DNA of 64,000 bases from Chloranthus sessilifolius. Its lineage: Eukaryota > Streptophyta > Magnoliopsida > Chloranthales > Chloranthaceae. Where the stretch lies: contig CM037587.1 of the NCBI GenBank assembly GCA_021018995.1, positions 14,323,366 to 14,387,365 on the forward strand. Direction: 5' to 3'. Under the pieces are notes generated by a model. The model was not told the DNA's origin, did no database searches, and saw only the letters and a list, made by a program, of their open reading frames with translations. The position numbers were made by a program, and so were the translations under genes. Positions 20,500-31,877 of the stretch are shown one piece after another. Numbering within the stretch: the stretch's first letter is position 1; each line of letters opens with the position of its first letter.

Positions 20500-23400
20500 T
20501 CTTCCCATGGTGGGGTCTTCTCACGTTGGGCACACGTGCAGATGGGTCTTCAATTGCCTATCTAATGTGTTGCAGGACGATGAGGTGCTTTGGATTTTTT
20601 CCCCCTCCTATACACTTTGTAAGGGTCAATGTCCCTACTAATGTGTTGCAGGGGGATGAGGGGCCCATTTGGAAGCTTTCGCCCGTGCCGTTTCGGACCA
20701 TCGACCTATTGTTATCACGTGCGAGTACCGTGGGAAGGGCCCATCTCCATTTTGATTCGAGAACATGTGGCTATTGGATGAGATGTTTCAGGAGAAGGTT
20801 CGGGGGTGGTGGTTGGAACCGGTGCCGAATGGGACGGCTGCCTATCGCTTCCTTTCTAAGCTTCGTGTGGTTAAAGATAGAATTAAAAGTTGGAACAAGG
20901 ACGAGTATGGAAGGGTGCAAGTTGGAAAGGAGAGCCTGCTTTCAAAGCTGCAAATGTTCGACAACCTGGAGGAGACTAGAAACCTTTCGGCTGATGAGAG
21001 GAGGGAGACTAGATTGCAAACAAAGGTGGAGTTCAGAGAGACATGTAGGGCCGAAGAAGTGATGTGGATGCAAAAGGCGAAGGCGCAGTGGTTCAAAGAG
21101 GGGGATGCTAATACGAAGTTCTTCCATGCAGTTGCAAATGCCCGTAATAAGTCGAAATATTTGGGAAGTATCGTTGTGGATGGGGTCCTGTACACGGGAC
21201 ATGAGCAGGTGCGGGATAACATCGTCGGTTTTTACGAGTGATTGTATTCCGATGAGGGTCTTCCGAGGCTGGGGTTGGATGAGCTACAGTTCAGCGTTCT
21301 GTCGGAGGAGGCTAGAAGGGGGCTAGAGGTTTGCTTTACAGAAGATGAAGTTTGGACCGCGATCAGATTTGGGGGCAGGAATAAAGCGTCGGGGCCAGAC
21401 GGTTTTACTATGGAATACTTCCGTACGTTCTGGGAGACCATTAAGGCGAATCTGATAGATGTTTTCCATGAGTTCCACTCGACTGGATTTATCGGGAGGG
21501 CCTTAAACTCTACTTTTATTACCCTCATTCCCAAGATTCATGGGGCTGAGAATATATCCGACTATAGACCTATCAGCCTGATTCATTGTATTTATAAGAC
21601 CCTGTCTAGGGTGTTGGCAAATAGGCTCAAGTGGGTGATGGGTTCTATTATCTCCAATCATCAAGGGGCTTTCGTCCGCGGCAGACATCTCACGAATTTT
21701 GTGGCGGTTGCTAATGAGACTATTCACTCGGCTTATGTTCATCATAGACCGGCGGTGGTTTGGAAGGTCGACATGGAGAAAGCTTATGACCGGGTCAGCT
21801 GGGGAAGCCTGGACTATATGCTAAGAAGGATGGGTTTCGAGGTCACTTGGAGGAAGTGGATGCGCGGGTGCTACTCGTCTCCGTGGTTTTCAATATTGAT
21901 CAATGGCACGCCGGCTGGATACTTTAAGAGTTCTAGGGGTCTCAGGCAGGGAGACCCCCCTTCCCCCTTTCTATTTAATATGGCCGGGGAGGTTTTATCC
22001 GGGATGATTAGCCGCGCCAGGGACTTGGGCATGCTTGCTGATATCCAGGTTGGAGAGCAGGGTAGAGCCATCACACATTTGCAGTATGTGGATGATACTA
22101 TTTTATTTGGGAAGGCTGATGTGACGGAAATCCGCAATATGGCCGATGTACTTTCGGTGTATGAGGCAATGTCAGGTTAGCGAGTTAATCTGTATAAATC
22201 CACGGTATCTAGCATCAGGGTGGAGGAGTCTGGTGAATTGAGGATGCTATTATTACCTAGGTTTGCTTTCGAATAAGGAAACCGATGATTAGCGACTAGC
22301 TCTCGATTGTGCAGCGATTCGAGCAGCGTTTGTCTTCCTGGAAAGGAAGGTTTTTGAGCAGTGGGGTAGGCTCATCTTGGTTAAAGCTGTGCTTTCGTCG
22401 ACCACCATTTTCTTCATGTCCATGTTTAGATGTCCTACTAAAGTTCTCGATCGTTTGGAGCGGATTCAAAGGTCGTTTCTTTGGGAGGGGGCAGGTGTGA
22501 CTCGCCAATATCACCTCGTCAACTGGGAGCCAGCTGTCGATTGCTTGTGGTGGGCTAGGGATTCGGAGCCTTAAAAGGACTAATATGGCGTTACTGGGCA
22601 AGTGGATGTGGAGAGCGGGAAGGGAGGAGGGGGGGAAATCTATGGTGGCTGGTATTGTGAGAAAAGTATGGGATGTCTTGGGGGAGTTGGGGGATTGGTG
22701 TCCCAACTCACAGGACTACCTCGCCGTGGTGGAGAGATGTTGCCCGCATTTGGGAGTCCATGGTTAGAGGGGTGAGATACAGCTGGGGGTGTGGTTCCCG
22801 CATTCGTTTTTGGGAGGACCGGTGGCTGGAGGTGGGACCACTTAGAGATGTCTACCCGAAGATTTTTGCCCTTTCCTTGAACCCGGGAGGGAGGGTCGAT
22901 GAGTATGTTTCCTTCGCTAGTGGGAGAAGCACCTGGGATGTGGTTACCAGAAGACGCCTAAGGGATAATGAGCTCGGGAGTTATTTGGACCTATTGAGCA
23001 GGTTGTATGAGGCGCAGCAAAATAGTTTTCGAGCTGATCAGAGGATTTGGGCCCCATGTCGGGATGGGAAGCACAACGTGAAAGAGCTATATCGATGGTT
23101 CTCGCGCCGGCCGCTTAGCAGATTTGAAGGCAAATGGTTGTGGAGGGAACCTATCCCTCTGAAGATCTGTTTCTTTGTGTGGGTTTTGTGCAAGGATAGA
23201 ATCCTGACTAGGGACCAGCTGATTCGGAGGGGTAAAGATGTCCCTACATCGTGTGTTATGTGCTCCGAGGGGGAGGAGTTCGCTGCTCACCTTTTCCTCC
23301 ATTGCCACTTCACTGCTGAGGTATGGGGTGTCATTCTAAAAACCTTTGGTGTGTCCTGGATAATGCCGCAGACGCCTTATCTGTTTATGTTGAGTTGGGA

Positions 23401-23781
23401 GGCGGTGAAGATGAAGGGGGAGGAACAGCGGGTCTGGAGGGCGAACCTGTTTGCTGCTTTGTGGTGCCTATGGCGCGAGAGAAATGGCAGAATTTTTGAA
23501 GAGAAAATCAAACCGGAGGGAATGGTTATGCGGTCGGTCTTGGAGCTGGTTGGCTTCTGGGTCACACGCGGAGGAGATAGGGATAGCGGTCACAACTTCC
23601 TGTGGGATCCAGGCTGAGGGGGCAATGCCCTTGATGTCCTCGATGTCCTATGCGGTGTTGTTGTTTCGATTTTTTTCTTTCTGTGATGTAGCTTCTTTTG
23701 ATTTTGTGTCGAGATTATATTGGGTTACAGCGCCTTGCTGTTTATTTATATAATCTTCATTACTGATCAAAAAAAAAAAAA
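20500..23781 (+). mobile_element. 5'-truncated L1-type LINE ending in poly(A)
   Basis: A single non-LTR element: the end of the endonuclease, reverse transcriptase and a zinc-binding C-terminal domain in one orientation, then a short 3' UTR and an A13 run at 23769-23781. The body is GC-richer than its surroundings. The left edge is not sharp; similarity to LINE text begins near 20500-20680. No flanking target duplication could be paired. The next element, a copia fragment, starts immediately after the tail. Confidence 0.85.
20681..23617 (+). pseudogene. LINE ORF2 remnant: endonuclease end, RT, zf-RVT
   Basis: The protein would nick target DNA and reverse-transcribe the LINE RNA. Seen in order: AVSDHRPIVITCEYRGKG (end of the AP-endonuclease, SDH motif) at about 20690-20743; a TGA at 20753-20755; ENMWLLDEMFQEKVRGWW onward to 21238; a second TGA at 21239-21241; then a long frame 21242-22180 with fingers DYRPISLIHCIYK, VDMEKAYDRVSW (motif A), GLRQGDPPSPFLF (motif B) and the catalytic LQYVDDTILF near 22079. 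Between 22181 and 22672 the text moves among three frames. From 22673 it returns to the original frame, ending in the zf-RVT domain with WREPIPLKICFFVW and the C-x2-C...H-x3-H-like CVMCSEGEEFAAHLFLHC. The key RT residues are kept but two stops and at least two frameshifts make it dead. Confidence 0.85.
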
Positions 23782-24452
23782 TGTCCCTGTCAAACAGTCT
23801 CTCAGAGTGTGGCTCCGGAGGTTTAGCACTATTGTTCTAACTATAAGGTTCATCCAAGGCTACCAGATCACACATGGTTTATTCACACAAAAACTAGAGC
23901 TCTAAGGGCCATTCTATTAGTGTACATTGATGAATTATAGTCACTGGAGATGATTCGGCATTTGGTTTGTAGACTTGCCAACTCTCTAATGGATCCTAAA
24001 CACCCTTTCATGTTGGCATTGGATAGCCACTTGCTAATCCATTTGAGGATCAACTTGTTGGGCGTCTTATCTACCTCAATGATACTCGGTCAGATCTTAC
24101 ATTTCCCGTCTTTGTTGGTGCTTAGTTCATGCATGCACCATGGGTGTCTCATAAGGATGTTCATCGGATATTACACTATATTAAGTTATCCTAAAGGGGG
24201 ACTATTCTACACTGATGTTGGCCACTCTTTTATCAGTTAATATAGTGGTGTCGATTATGCTGAGGGCCTGAGGGACCTACCCATCGTCGTTCCACATCCG
24301 AATACAGTTGTTTTCCTGGAGGTAACCTAGTGGTGTGGAAGAGTAAAAGGCAAGATGTGGTCTCTAAATCTACAATTGAGCCTAAGTATAGAGCAATGAC
24401 AAATGGTACATGCGAGCTCGCATGGCTTCAGTCCCTTCTGACTAAGCTCTAA
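23782..24452 (+). mobile_element. Ty1/copia pol fragment (RT end to RNase H)
   Basis: Text typical of the copia RT C terminus and RNase H is visible: GVLSTSMILGQILHFP in one frame corresponds to the usual LVGRLIYLNDTRSDL pattern in another, and KSTIEPKYRAMT near 24367-24402 corresponds to the copia RNase H KSSAEAEYRA motif. No LTR is attached. It is a short broken fossil fragment lying directly after the LINE poly(A). Confidence 0.7.
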
Positions 24453-24868
24453 CTAGTACCGTGTTTCCCACCGAGTCGGCTCGAAATCCAGCTAAGCCAA
24501 GCCCAGTCGCTCTGACAAGTTTTAAACCATAACAATTCCTTCACCAGCTCAACATCACAAACATCCACCATCACCCATAATCTTGCTCTTGAAAACATGA
24601 CTCGATTCAAAACATCCAAACCTTCCAACACAACATAGTGTTGTTGAGCTTTTCAAATTTCAATGGGAAGAAAACCATTATTCTCCGCCATTTATTTATG
24701 TAATATTTTCCTAATCCTCCACCCAATTAGAAATGAAACAAGAACTTGAGTAGAATCACCAACAACATCATGAACCCAGATCAGCAAATACATAAAATAC
24801 TAAAAACACCCACAAATATGATAAGAAACACAATCAATCAACATAACAATAAAAGAAAGGACCAACTC
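24453..24868. other. intergenic, nothing recognised
   Basis: No repeat ends or RNA genes seen. A 60-codon minus-strand frame (24449-24631) reads somewhat protein-like (GLDVLNRVMFSRARLWVMVD) but has no homologous pattern or splice context I can name. Confidence 0.4.
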
Positions 24869-25295
24869 TCCTGACCATCATTTAAGCAACAAACGGTGCT
24901 TAAACAATCTTACACCATTTATTGACTTATGATCTTGGAAGTCCAAACCGTCGAAGTGATTTATCATCAATTGAAGGGCTATTGATAAATAAATCACACT
25001 TTTTGGGAGATTCCAACCATCCGATCAGTGCACTCCAATATCAATGGTTGTTCTTAATTTTGATGGCTGATATTAAAGTTCACCGATCGGATGGTTTACA
25101 TCTACTTATAAGCATGATCCTTTGGTTGGGGCATATTCCAACGATGGATTGCCACTTGGGATATTTAGATTGATCATAGATGTGTGCCACATGGTACAAT
25201 GATAAATCACACTTCAATGGTGTGAAATGAAAAGTGTCATTTTAATGGTGGAAGATCATTTAAACACCATTTGGTGTTTAAATATCGGTCAGGAG
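24869..25295. mobile_element. MITE with about 50-bp TIRs (CTCCTGACC ends)
   Basis: Left end CTCCTGACCATCATTTAAGC runs on through CGGTGCTTAAACAATCTTACACC. The right end in reverse complement is CTCCTGACCGATATTTAAAC, continuing AAATGGTGTTTAAATGATCTTCCACC. The arms match over roughly 50 bases with scattered differences. The interior is non-coding. No 8- or 9-bp target duplication was recognised. A related copy of the right half lies at about 46075-46275, so this is a repeat family. Confidence 0.7.
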
Positions 25296-25665
25296 CCATT
25301 ATCCCTAAGGCTACATTTGGGAACAAGCATTTGGATTTCGTGAAAGTATTTGAAATTCAGGATTTCAAATATTTGGATTAACAAATCCTCTCTTTGGATA
25401 AATAAAAGTTGATTTCCATTTGAACTTGGAATTTATAAATGTTCCAATTAGCCATTTTAATAAAACTCATTTTATCATAATGAGATCCATATCATCTAAT
25501 CACCCACCTAAATTGGAGTCTATTTCCAATTCATATGGTTCGGCGACAATAATGCCCCCAACAAAAGTATAAGAATCCAACGGCTGCTATGCTTGGGTCA
25601 TGATCAAATCAAAGGTTCCAAAGATCAAATTAAAAGTCAAATTGCATCATGCAATTAAAGACACA

Positions 25666-26223
25666 TAGGGCTCTCAACGGGTCGGTTAAATTCAACATCC
25701 AATCCGCATATGTTACTATATCGGGCACCTAAACTTAACTTGTCATTTCAGGTTGAGCCTGAGACATCTTGTTTGACCTTCAAGTTGGGTCAATTAACTG
25801 GTCAGGTCAGGTTGATCGAACACAATATTTTCTATATAAGCAATCATGGAAATAGGGGGTTATTTGAGTCGGGTATTGGGTTGGGTTTCATGTGGGGTCA
25901 GCCTTGAGCAACTTGACCCTGACCTTCTAGTCCGATTGATTAACTGATCACATTGGGTCGTCCCAACCTATATTTTATCGAGTCGGATATATGAAGTTGA
26001 CTTGTTGGATCGGATTGGTAGTGACACATCCAACCCGACCGTGGGGTCAGGTTGGGTCGGGTCGACCAAGAAGTTTTGTCGATTCAAGTCGGATCGAGTA
26101 TTTCCTGGGTCAGGTTGGATCGGATTGATTACACCGACAGATCGGTTTGGGTGGGTCAATTGTCAATTTCTTCTTGAGCAACAAAATTTTTTACTGGACC
26201 CGACCCTACCGGTTGACACCCTA
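25666..26223. mobile_element. GGGTCGG-rich TIR element nested in the PIF-like element
   Basis: Left end TAGGGCTCTCAACGGGTCGG; the right end in reverse complement is TAGGGTGTCAACCGGTAGGG. The interior is dense in GGTCAGGTTGGGTCGG-type motifs on both strands. Plant hAT MITEs with TAGGGGTGTCAA...GGGTCGGG ends are common, and this matches in form. The 8 bases on each side do not match, so the hAT call is by terminal sequence only. Similar ends occur at 50971-51381. Confidence 0.5.
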
Positions 26224-26568
26224 AACTTAACCTCTCGTTTATTTTGTTCTAACTTGTTAACACGGGCAAGAGAGAGAACCGATGCTACTGTATTTAGAGA
26301 AGAGTGATAAACAGATAGGGAGGGAAAGTGATAAAGAAGCAAATATTAAACACTCTTGGGAAGTGAAACTCTGAAGGAGGAAGGTAATGACACTGAGTGT
26401 TTTCATGGAGAAAGAGATAGAGAGAGAAGAGCCTAAATTTGTTGTGCTCATGGAGTATTTTTTTTTAATATAAATTTCAAATATCTATGTTATGGGTTTT
26501 ACAGATTTGAGGCATTTCCTTCTATCTAGTTGTTTATGTTTCCTTTGGTTTTATTTTTTTGGGGTTTG

Positions 26569-26571
<3 letters not shown>

Positions 26572-26609
<38 letters not shown>

Positions 26610-26672
26610 TAGAGAAAAATCGGAGAGGCAGAGAATTTAGAAAGAGAAATTGGAGAGAGAGAGAGAGAGAGA
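26572..26672. repeat. GA/CT microsatellite tracts
   Basis: An uninterrupted (GA)n run at 26572-26606 and a shorter one at about 26650-26672, with GAGA-rich sequence on to 26760. The apparent RERERE and SLSLSL proteins in this region are artefacts of the repeat. Confidence 0.9.
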
Positions 26673-26976
26673 ACTTGGAGACAGAAAATTTAGGGAGAGA
26701 AGCTGGAAAGAGAAATTGAAGAGAGAATTGAGAGAGAGTATCTGGAGAGAAAGAGAAAGGGTATGAAGAAGGCAAGAAGTTGGCTCCCCGTAACCTTAAA
26801 TCCAACAAGTTTAGACTTGGAATAACTCGTAGGAGGCGCTATTTCAAATCCTTCTTTTTTGCTTTAAGTATTTCATTTCAAATGAAAGTGCATGCTAATC
26901 CAAACACTAGATTTGGATTAGATAGTCTCAAATCCAGAATTTCAAATCCAAATGCTCATTCCCAAATGCAGCCTAA

Positions 26977-27876
26977 AAGAAAATCCACCAACACACACAA
27001 AGCAAGAATTTATTTTCTTTCTAAACTTTTTCTTCCTATCTTCTTCTTCATATCACTAAGAATAAGAATAAAAACAATAAAATAATAATAATGATAATAA
27101 CAATTCAATCACTTTCACATAAGTAACAAACCATCCAATTAGACCAACCAATCAATCCTGCCCGTCAATCAATAAACTTGTTGCGGACCATTGCATGTAC
27201 TTTAGTGACCGTCCAAAAATAAGCAGCAATTGATCAAACCATTATAACCGTCGGATAAGTGTGATTTCCCAAAGATAGACTATACAAGTAGCTGGTTTAT
27301 CGAACGGATAGTCAGGATTAAAGCGAACATACACCAAATTTTGGCAGTGAAATTGAAGAGCATTACTATATTCAATGGTGCTACGCACTTACCAAACCAT
27401 ATATTTTTTATTTTAATTTATTTTAAGTTTAATAATCATCCTCTTCAACAAAAATAAACATGCATTATTAGAAACAAGCTCAAAATATTAATTAAGTTAT
27501 ATATGTCAGTTACACTTGTTTTAGAATTATAAAATACATAGTAGAAACGACTTGCTAATTTGCTGCAAGTGAATTATAAAATACATAGAGAGAGAGAGAG
27601 AAATCGCTTGGTTTCACAATAACAAAACCCTAGAGTTGAAACCAAAACATAAAGAGAGCTGAGGAGAGCAGCATTACCAGAACAAAAAATCCTTTGAGAC
27701 GACGTTTCAGAAAGAGCGAGAGAGAGAGAGAGAGCGTCGATTTATAAACGAAAAGGAGACGAACAGTCGTTTTTGAACGGTGGAGATTTAGAGAGAGAGA
27801 GGGCACTAGGATTTCAGACGACAAAAGAATGATTTAACGCGGCTTTCTAAAAAAGAAAAAAAGAAAAAAAGAAAAG

Positions 27877-27877
<1 letters not shown>
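26977..27877. other. intergenic with GA tracts, no gene recognised
   Basis: AT-rich DNA with short GA runs at about 27586-27601, 27716-27733 and 27790-27801. Nothing protein-like survives beyond repeat-derived frames. The stretch 27600-27830 has the look of a leader (AACCCTAGAG, GA-rich) on either strand, but no start codon with a credible frame follows. Confidence 0.4.

Positions 27878-27921
<44 letters not shown>
27878..27921. repeat. (TA)n microsatellite
   Basis: About 44 bases of uninterrupted TA repeat following an AAAAGAAAAA run. Confidence 0.95.
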
Positions 27922-27923
<2 letters not shown>

Positions 27924-27949
27924 TACTTGCACAAACCGACCTTTCTATA

Positions 27950-28290
27950 CGTAAAGCGCCTAGACCCTTTTTAAATCAATTATTGTTTCCAATAGATGAT
28001 AGAGATGGTATTTTAATTATCTTCCGCACAACTTTAGATTATGGGACACCTATCATTAAGTCAATTTTTATTAATGTGTCACATATCCTCATGGCCTCTA
28101 AATTATATGACATACTCATACTAAAATTTAGGACATTTTTTGGAAATCTATGATACACTTAATTAAAAATTGATTGTGTGATAGATGCGACATAATCTCA
28201 AGATCTACTGGGTGGAAGATGGGATGAAACTTGATCTCATCCAAAGTCATCAATGAATTTCAAAGGATGTGAGGCAAGGGCACTTTCTGG
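27950..28290. repeat. related remnants of the long-TIR MITE family
   Basis: 28190-28250 (ATAATCTCAAGATCTACTGG, then GTGGAAGAT) is similar to the right arm at 28732-28762 of the complete MITE. A third related stretch lies at about 28950-29050 in left-arm orientation (CTTGAATTATACAATGGGG, then TAGATCTTGAGATCATAGG). These flanking fragments suggest several old copies of one family next to each other. Confidence 0.45.
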
Positions 28291-28434
28291 CGCAAACAGA
28301 GGTGTACCCTTTCTATATCTTTTGTTCCCTTTTGTTTCTGTCTTTGTTGACATATTTGACCATTGGCTTGTGTACTACTTATGCGTACGCGTCATCAACT
28401 AGCGCTGGTATTAAGGAACCAACACAATTATTAT

Positions 28435-28866
28435 GGGTAACTCTATTCACGCACATGCCATCTCCGAAAGCATCAGCGTTCTAAACCCTTTTAAATATAT
28501 TGTATGCTTCGAATTAGACAATAGAAATCATTTTTCACCCCTAATTTTTCATACGATGGATCTTGAGACCATGAATGTATAATCAGACGGTCTTTTTTTA
28601 GATCCCAAAAATAGAGAGCAACTATTTACACATGAGATGAGATTTCACATGCACACTTGATGGTGAAATGAGATTTTTGGGAGATATGTATTACGTGGAA
28701 TCAACAAATATATTGTCTGATGATACATTTATGATCTCAAGATCCATCGTGTGGAAGATTGGGGTGAAAAATAATCTCTATTATTTATTCTGATACAGTC
28801 GATAGATTTTAGGGGTTTAAAACGTCAGCACTTTCAGAGATAGTGTGATCGTGAACTGTGGTACCC
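28435..28866. mobile_element. Mutator-like MITE, about 170-bp TIRs, 9-bp TSD
   Basis: The left arm starts GGGTAACTCTATTCACGC and the right arm in reverse complement starts GGGTACCACAGTTCACG. Both then carry CATCTCCGAAAG-, TAAACCC-, TTTTTCACCCC- and GATGGATCTTGAGA-type text in the same order over about 170 bases. The flanks AATTATTAT (28426-28434) and AATTAATAT (28867-28875) agree at eight of nine positions. Long TIRs with a 9-bp duplication are the MULE pattern. 432 bp, non-coding. Confidence 0.75.
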
Positions 28867-29060
28867 AATTAATATAGGTTGGTGTTATTACCACACTACT
28901 CTTTGTTACATAAAACTTACTATAACTCACTTGAAACAAAGAAACATTTGTTGACGGGCTTGAATTATACAATGGGGATCTTTTGTCGTCTCAATCTTCC
29001 TTAGAATAGATCTTGAGATCATAGGCCTACCATCAAATAGTCACATGTTGATTTCTTGTA

Positions 29061-29552
29061 GCACACATCTCAAAAAGTGAACATAATCATAGCATAACAA
29101 AAAGCGTGGTTTAAAGCAGTCAACAGGTTTTTCTCCTTGTCTGACTCAAAGCAGTCAACAAATTTTTTCCTTTTTTTTTATTAGGAAATTTTTTTTCCTT
29201 TTTAAGTGAGGTGGATGTAACACAAAATGGTGTGATAATAATGCCAACCTTAATATACTATTCTAAATCATGTATTATGTGTGCAATAAGTCTAACGCAG
29301 TGTAGACAATATCGTAACCTTGGAGGCCAGAGGTTCGGTCTTAGGGCACATTTTATTTTCATTCAAAACGTGTTTTATCTGTTATAATGACATTGACTAA
29401 GAATATAATTTGATTGATCTTAATCAAAGAAGTTGTCACTTTATGCATTACATATATGTATTTTCACATATGAGGCATTAGTCCCATATGCCCTCGTGAT
29501 TAAGCATAGCGACTAATAACCACTCTCCAACATATAAGCAGAGATCGAAAAG
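29061..29552. other. intergenic, nothing recognised
   Basis: AT-rich sequence with a small duplicate (AAAGCAGTCAACA twice at about 29115 and 29148). No coding frame, RNA gene or paired repeat ends seen. Confidence 0.4.
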
Positions 29553-30572
29553 TGTTAATGTGCACCTTATTTGATAACTACCATATCATTTACTTAAATC
29601 ATAATAACTATCACATCAATTATCTAAGCCAATTGTAATCGTTACGGTTATACTTGTAATCTTATTTGTACACTTTTTTGTCAGAATATTAAAATATATT
29701 AAATTTTAGCAGTGTAATCATTTGTGCAATTTGCATGTTCTATCTTATCTTCTTCTTATTTTCTTCTTTATTTTATAATTTTAACATGATATCAAAGTCA
29801 TGATCGGTTCCGTGCGTTCAAACCAATCATAGTTCTAGCATTGCTTCCACTATCATATTTTTATATTTTTTTTTCACCTCTTCTACATGATAAAATTGAT
29901 TCATGTAATTTTCATATTTTTTTTCATCTCTTCTACATGGGAGAATTGATTCATGTAATTTTCATTTTTTTTTCTTTTCATCTATTTTGCATTTGGTAAG
30001 AGATGTCTTTTTATTCATGTGGATGTATTTTCCACATTGATTTGCTTCGTAGATGTATTTTCCACTATGGTCTTGATTGACCTTTTATAGTCCTTACCAT
30101 GATATTTTATATTTCATGTGGTTGTCATGTCTCACATTTTCTTTGATTTTTAATAAATCATGTGGTTTTCTTATCTCGCATTTATTTGGCCTTCTAAACA
30201 TTTTGATTTCTTTTTCGCGTTTCTTTGACCTTTTATTATTCGAATACAGTTTCCTGTAATTTTTTTCCTTTATGCACGTGGATGTCTTTCCCACATTAAT
30301 TGTTTCTGGTCAGTGGATATATTTCCCACTAATTTTTATTTATTTTGACATTATGTTATTTGATTACATGAAAAGGGAAATATCATCAAAGCTTATGTTG
30401 GATTTCTACTAATTATTGTGATGCAAGGATATATTTCATTATTTTAAGCCTAAGTTTGATGTTCTGAACGTTCACATTCCAATTTGAGGAGAGTGTTGGT
30501 GTGTACCTTATTTGATAATTACCACATCAGTTATCTAAATCATGTTAGCGTGCACCTTATTTGATAACTACC
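29553..30572 (+). mobile_element. TRIM-like small LTR element, interrupted by Ogre-type LTR
   Basis: 5' LTR 29553-29786 (TGTTAATGTGCACC...TTTTAACA). The next bases, TGATATCAAAGTCATG, are an initiator-tRNA-Met-like primer site. The internal part to 30493 has no protein frame and ends in TTTGAGGAGAG, a polypurine tract. The 3' LTR then starts TGTTGGTGTGTACC at 30494 and repeats CTTATTTGATAACTACC. The 3' LTR is cut at 30573, where the Ogre-type LTR begins. The size (about 1 kb) and lack of coding make it a TRIM-like copia-type derivative. It may be a larger element with internal loss; length alone cannot decide. Confidence 0.65.
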
Positions 30573-31571
30573 TGTAGACACCCAAATTTGGTCCAAGGCT
30601 CGATTGACATGTACTTCGAGAAAGGCGTACCCCCGAGCTTCCAATAGCATCTCCCTAAATCCTTAGGAACCTTTGTCAAACCCTTAAAAATATTTTTCAG
30701 ACCCTTAGGAATCAACCCTAACCCTTATAATCCTTCCCATATCCGTTTCAAACCCTCCTGAGCAGTGAGTAGAAAGATGAGCGCCAAGGATTACACAGAC
30801 CACTGTTGTAGCTAAGCCCTATACCCTTGGAAAGAGAATGTTCACAGCTTTCCAACGAGCCAAGAACCGCCTCAATTCAAGTTGTATATCAAAAGTTATG
30901 ATGATTTGAAAATTGTGCAGAAATACAGGAAATTACACTACCGTGTATATTATACACGTTAGGTAAAATTGGTTTTTTGGGGGGTCCAGAATGGGTTCTG
31001 AACCTCTAGCTTCTAAACTAGGTCATTGTACCTAAGCCTAGCGTATATTTTATATACGCTAGGCTTAGGAATAGTATTTGTTCTAATTTTATATGAAAAT
31101 CATCTCTAGGGTTTGACTTTTTTACCACCCCAAAGTCTGGGGTGAGTTTCTTTAGGACTGTTGCACCCCCGTTAGTCTTATTTGTAACCCTTTAGCCATT
31201 TGAAGCCCCACCCTATCATCTACCATTAAACCCATTTTTAAACTCTATTTTTCATCACCAATCCCTTAGCTTTAGCAAGAAAAAGGCTCTAGCTCACCTC
31301 TCTCATCATCCCTCCTCTAAGCCTTAGCATTGTTAGAACCTTGCCTTAACCTTTTGCTAATGGAAGCTCATCGGAATCGGCCTCAACCTGAAGGTCCACA
31401 GCGGTGCTACAAGAGTCCGAAAACTCCGGTTCTCCCCTCTATTCCTCTACCTTCTTTGCCTTTCTTTATCCTATAATTGAGCCGTTATGCTGCCCAAATT
31501 TTGGCCAGCGGAAAGGACTCAATAAGATCAGTGTGCCTTCGGGAAAGGGGAAATGCTACTCATTTTCTTAT

Positions 31572-31628
<57 letters not shown>

Positions 31629-31877
31629 CCAAGCAGCCATAGTAGAGACCGCTTACGAGCGGGTTGATCGGATGTCTAACACCTTTCTGATCGATAATCG
31701 AAACCCCTACCCAAGAGCCTTTGGTAAAGACCGATAAATCGGAGTCATATTTTTATACTTCGGTACTTACATATTAATTTTTGAGATATCCCGAGTCACC
31801 AATTGCTTTGGGTGGTGACTCCATCTTCTTTAGAGAGTGCGCATCATCACAATGGACACACAAGGTCGATGGTTACA
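30573..31877 (+). repeat. 5' LTR of the Ogre-type element, with PBS
   Basis: Begins TGTAGACACCCAAATTTGG and ends GATGGTTACA, followed by CAAA and the PBS TGGCGACTCCGCTGGGGA. TGTAGACACCC is a common start for plant Ogre/Tat LTRs. It contains two palindromes (CGTGTATATTATACACG near 30952, TAGCGTATATTTTATATACG near 31038) and a TA microsatellite (31574-31622). The palindrome motif returns as a tandem array at 37868-38031. Confidence 0.75.
31574..31622. repeat. (TA)n microsatellite in the Ogre-type LTR
   Basis: About 48 bases of TA repeat within the LTR. It gives rise to the spurious YIYIYI frames here. Confidence 0.95.

Larger units (their letters stand above)
25309..26973. mobile_element. PIF/Harbinger-like element, 1665 bp, TSD TAA
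   Basis: Left end GGCTACATTTGGGAACAAGC; the right end in reverse complement is GGCTGCATTTGGGAATGAGC. The arms agree closely for about 30 bases, with CATTTGGATTT in both. TAA flanks each side (25306-25308, 26974-26976). A GGSNNNNTTTGG terminus with a 3-bp TWA target duplication is the PIF/Harbinger (Tourist) signature. No transposase frame is present, so it is non-autonomous. The interior holds GA microsatellites and another TIR-bounded insertion at 25666-26223. Confidence 0.75.

Noticed and set aside
24449-24631. 60-codon minus-strand frame with protein-like text
   Set aside because: No motif, homologue or splice site I can name, and it overlaps the end of the copia fragment; too little to call a gene.
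26492-26808. Open frames RERERE (plus) and SLSLSL (minus)
   Set aside because: Direct translation of the GA microsatellite; both strands stay open for that reason only.
28269-28484. 71-codon frame with a hydrophobic stretch resembling a signal peptide
   Set aside because: It overlaps the start of the Mutator-like MITE, whose arm explains its 3' part; no other support.
31404-31737. Two overlapping frames with YIYIYI runs
   Set aside because: Produced by the (TA)n microsatellite in the LTR.
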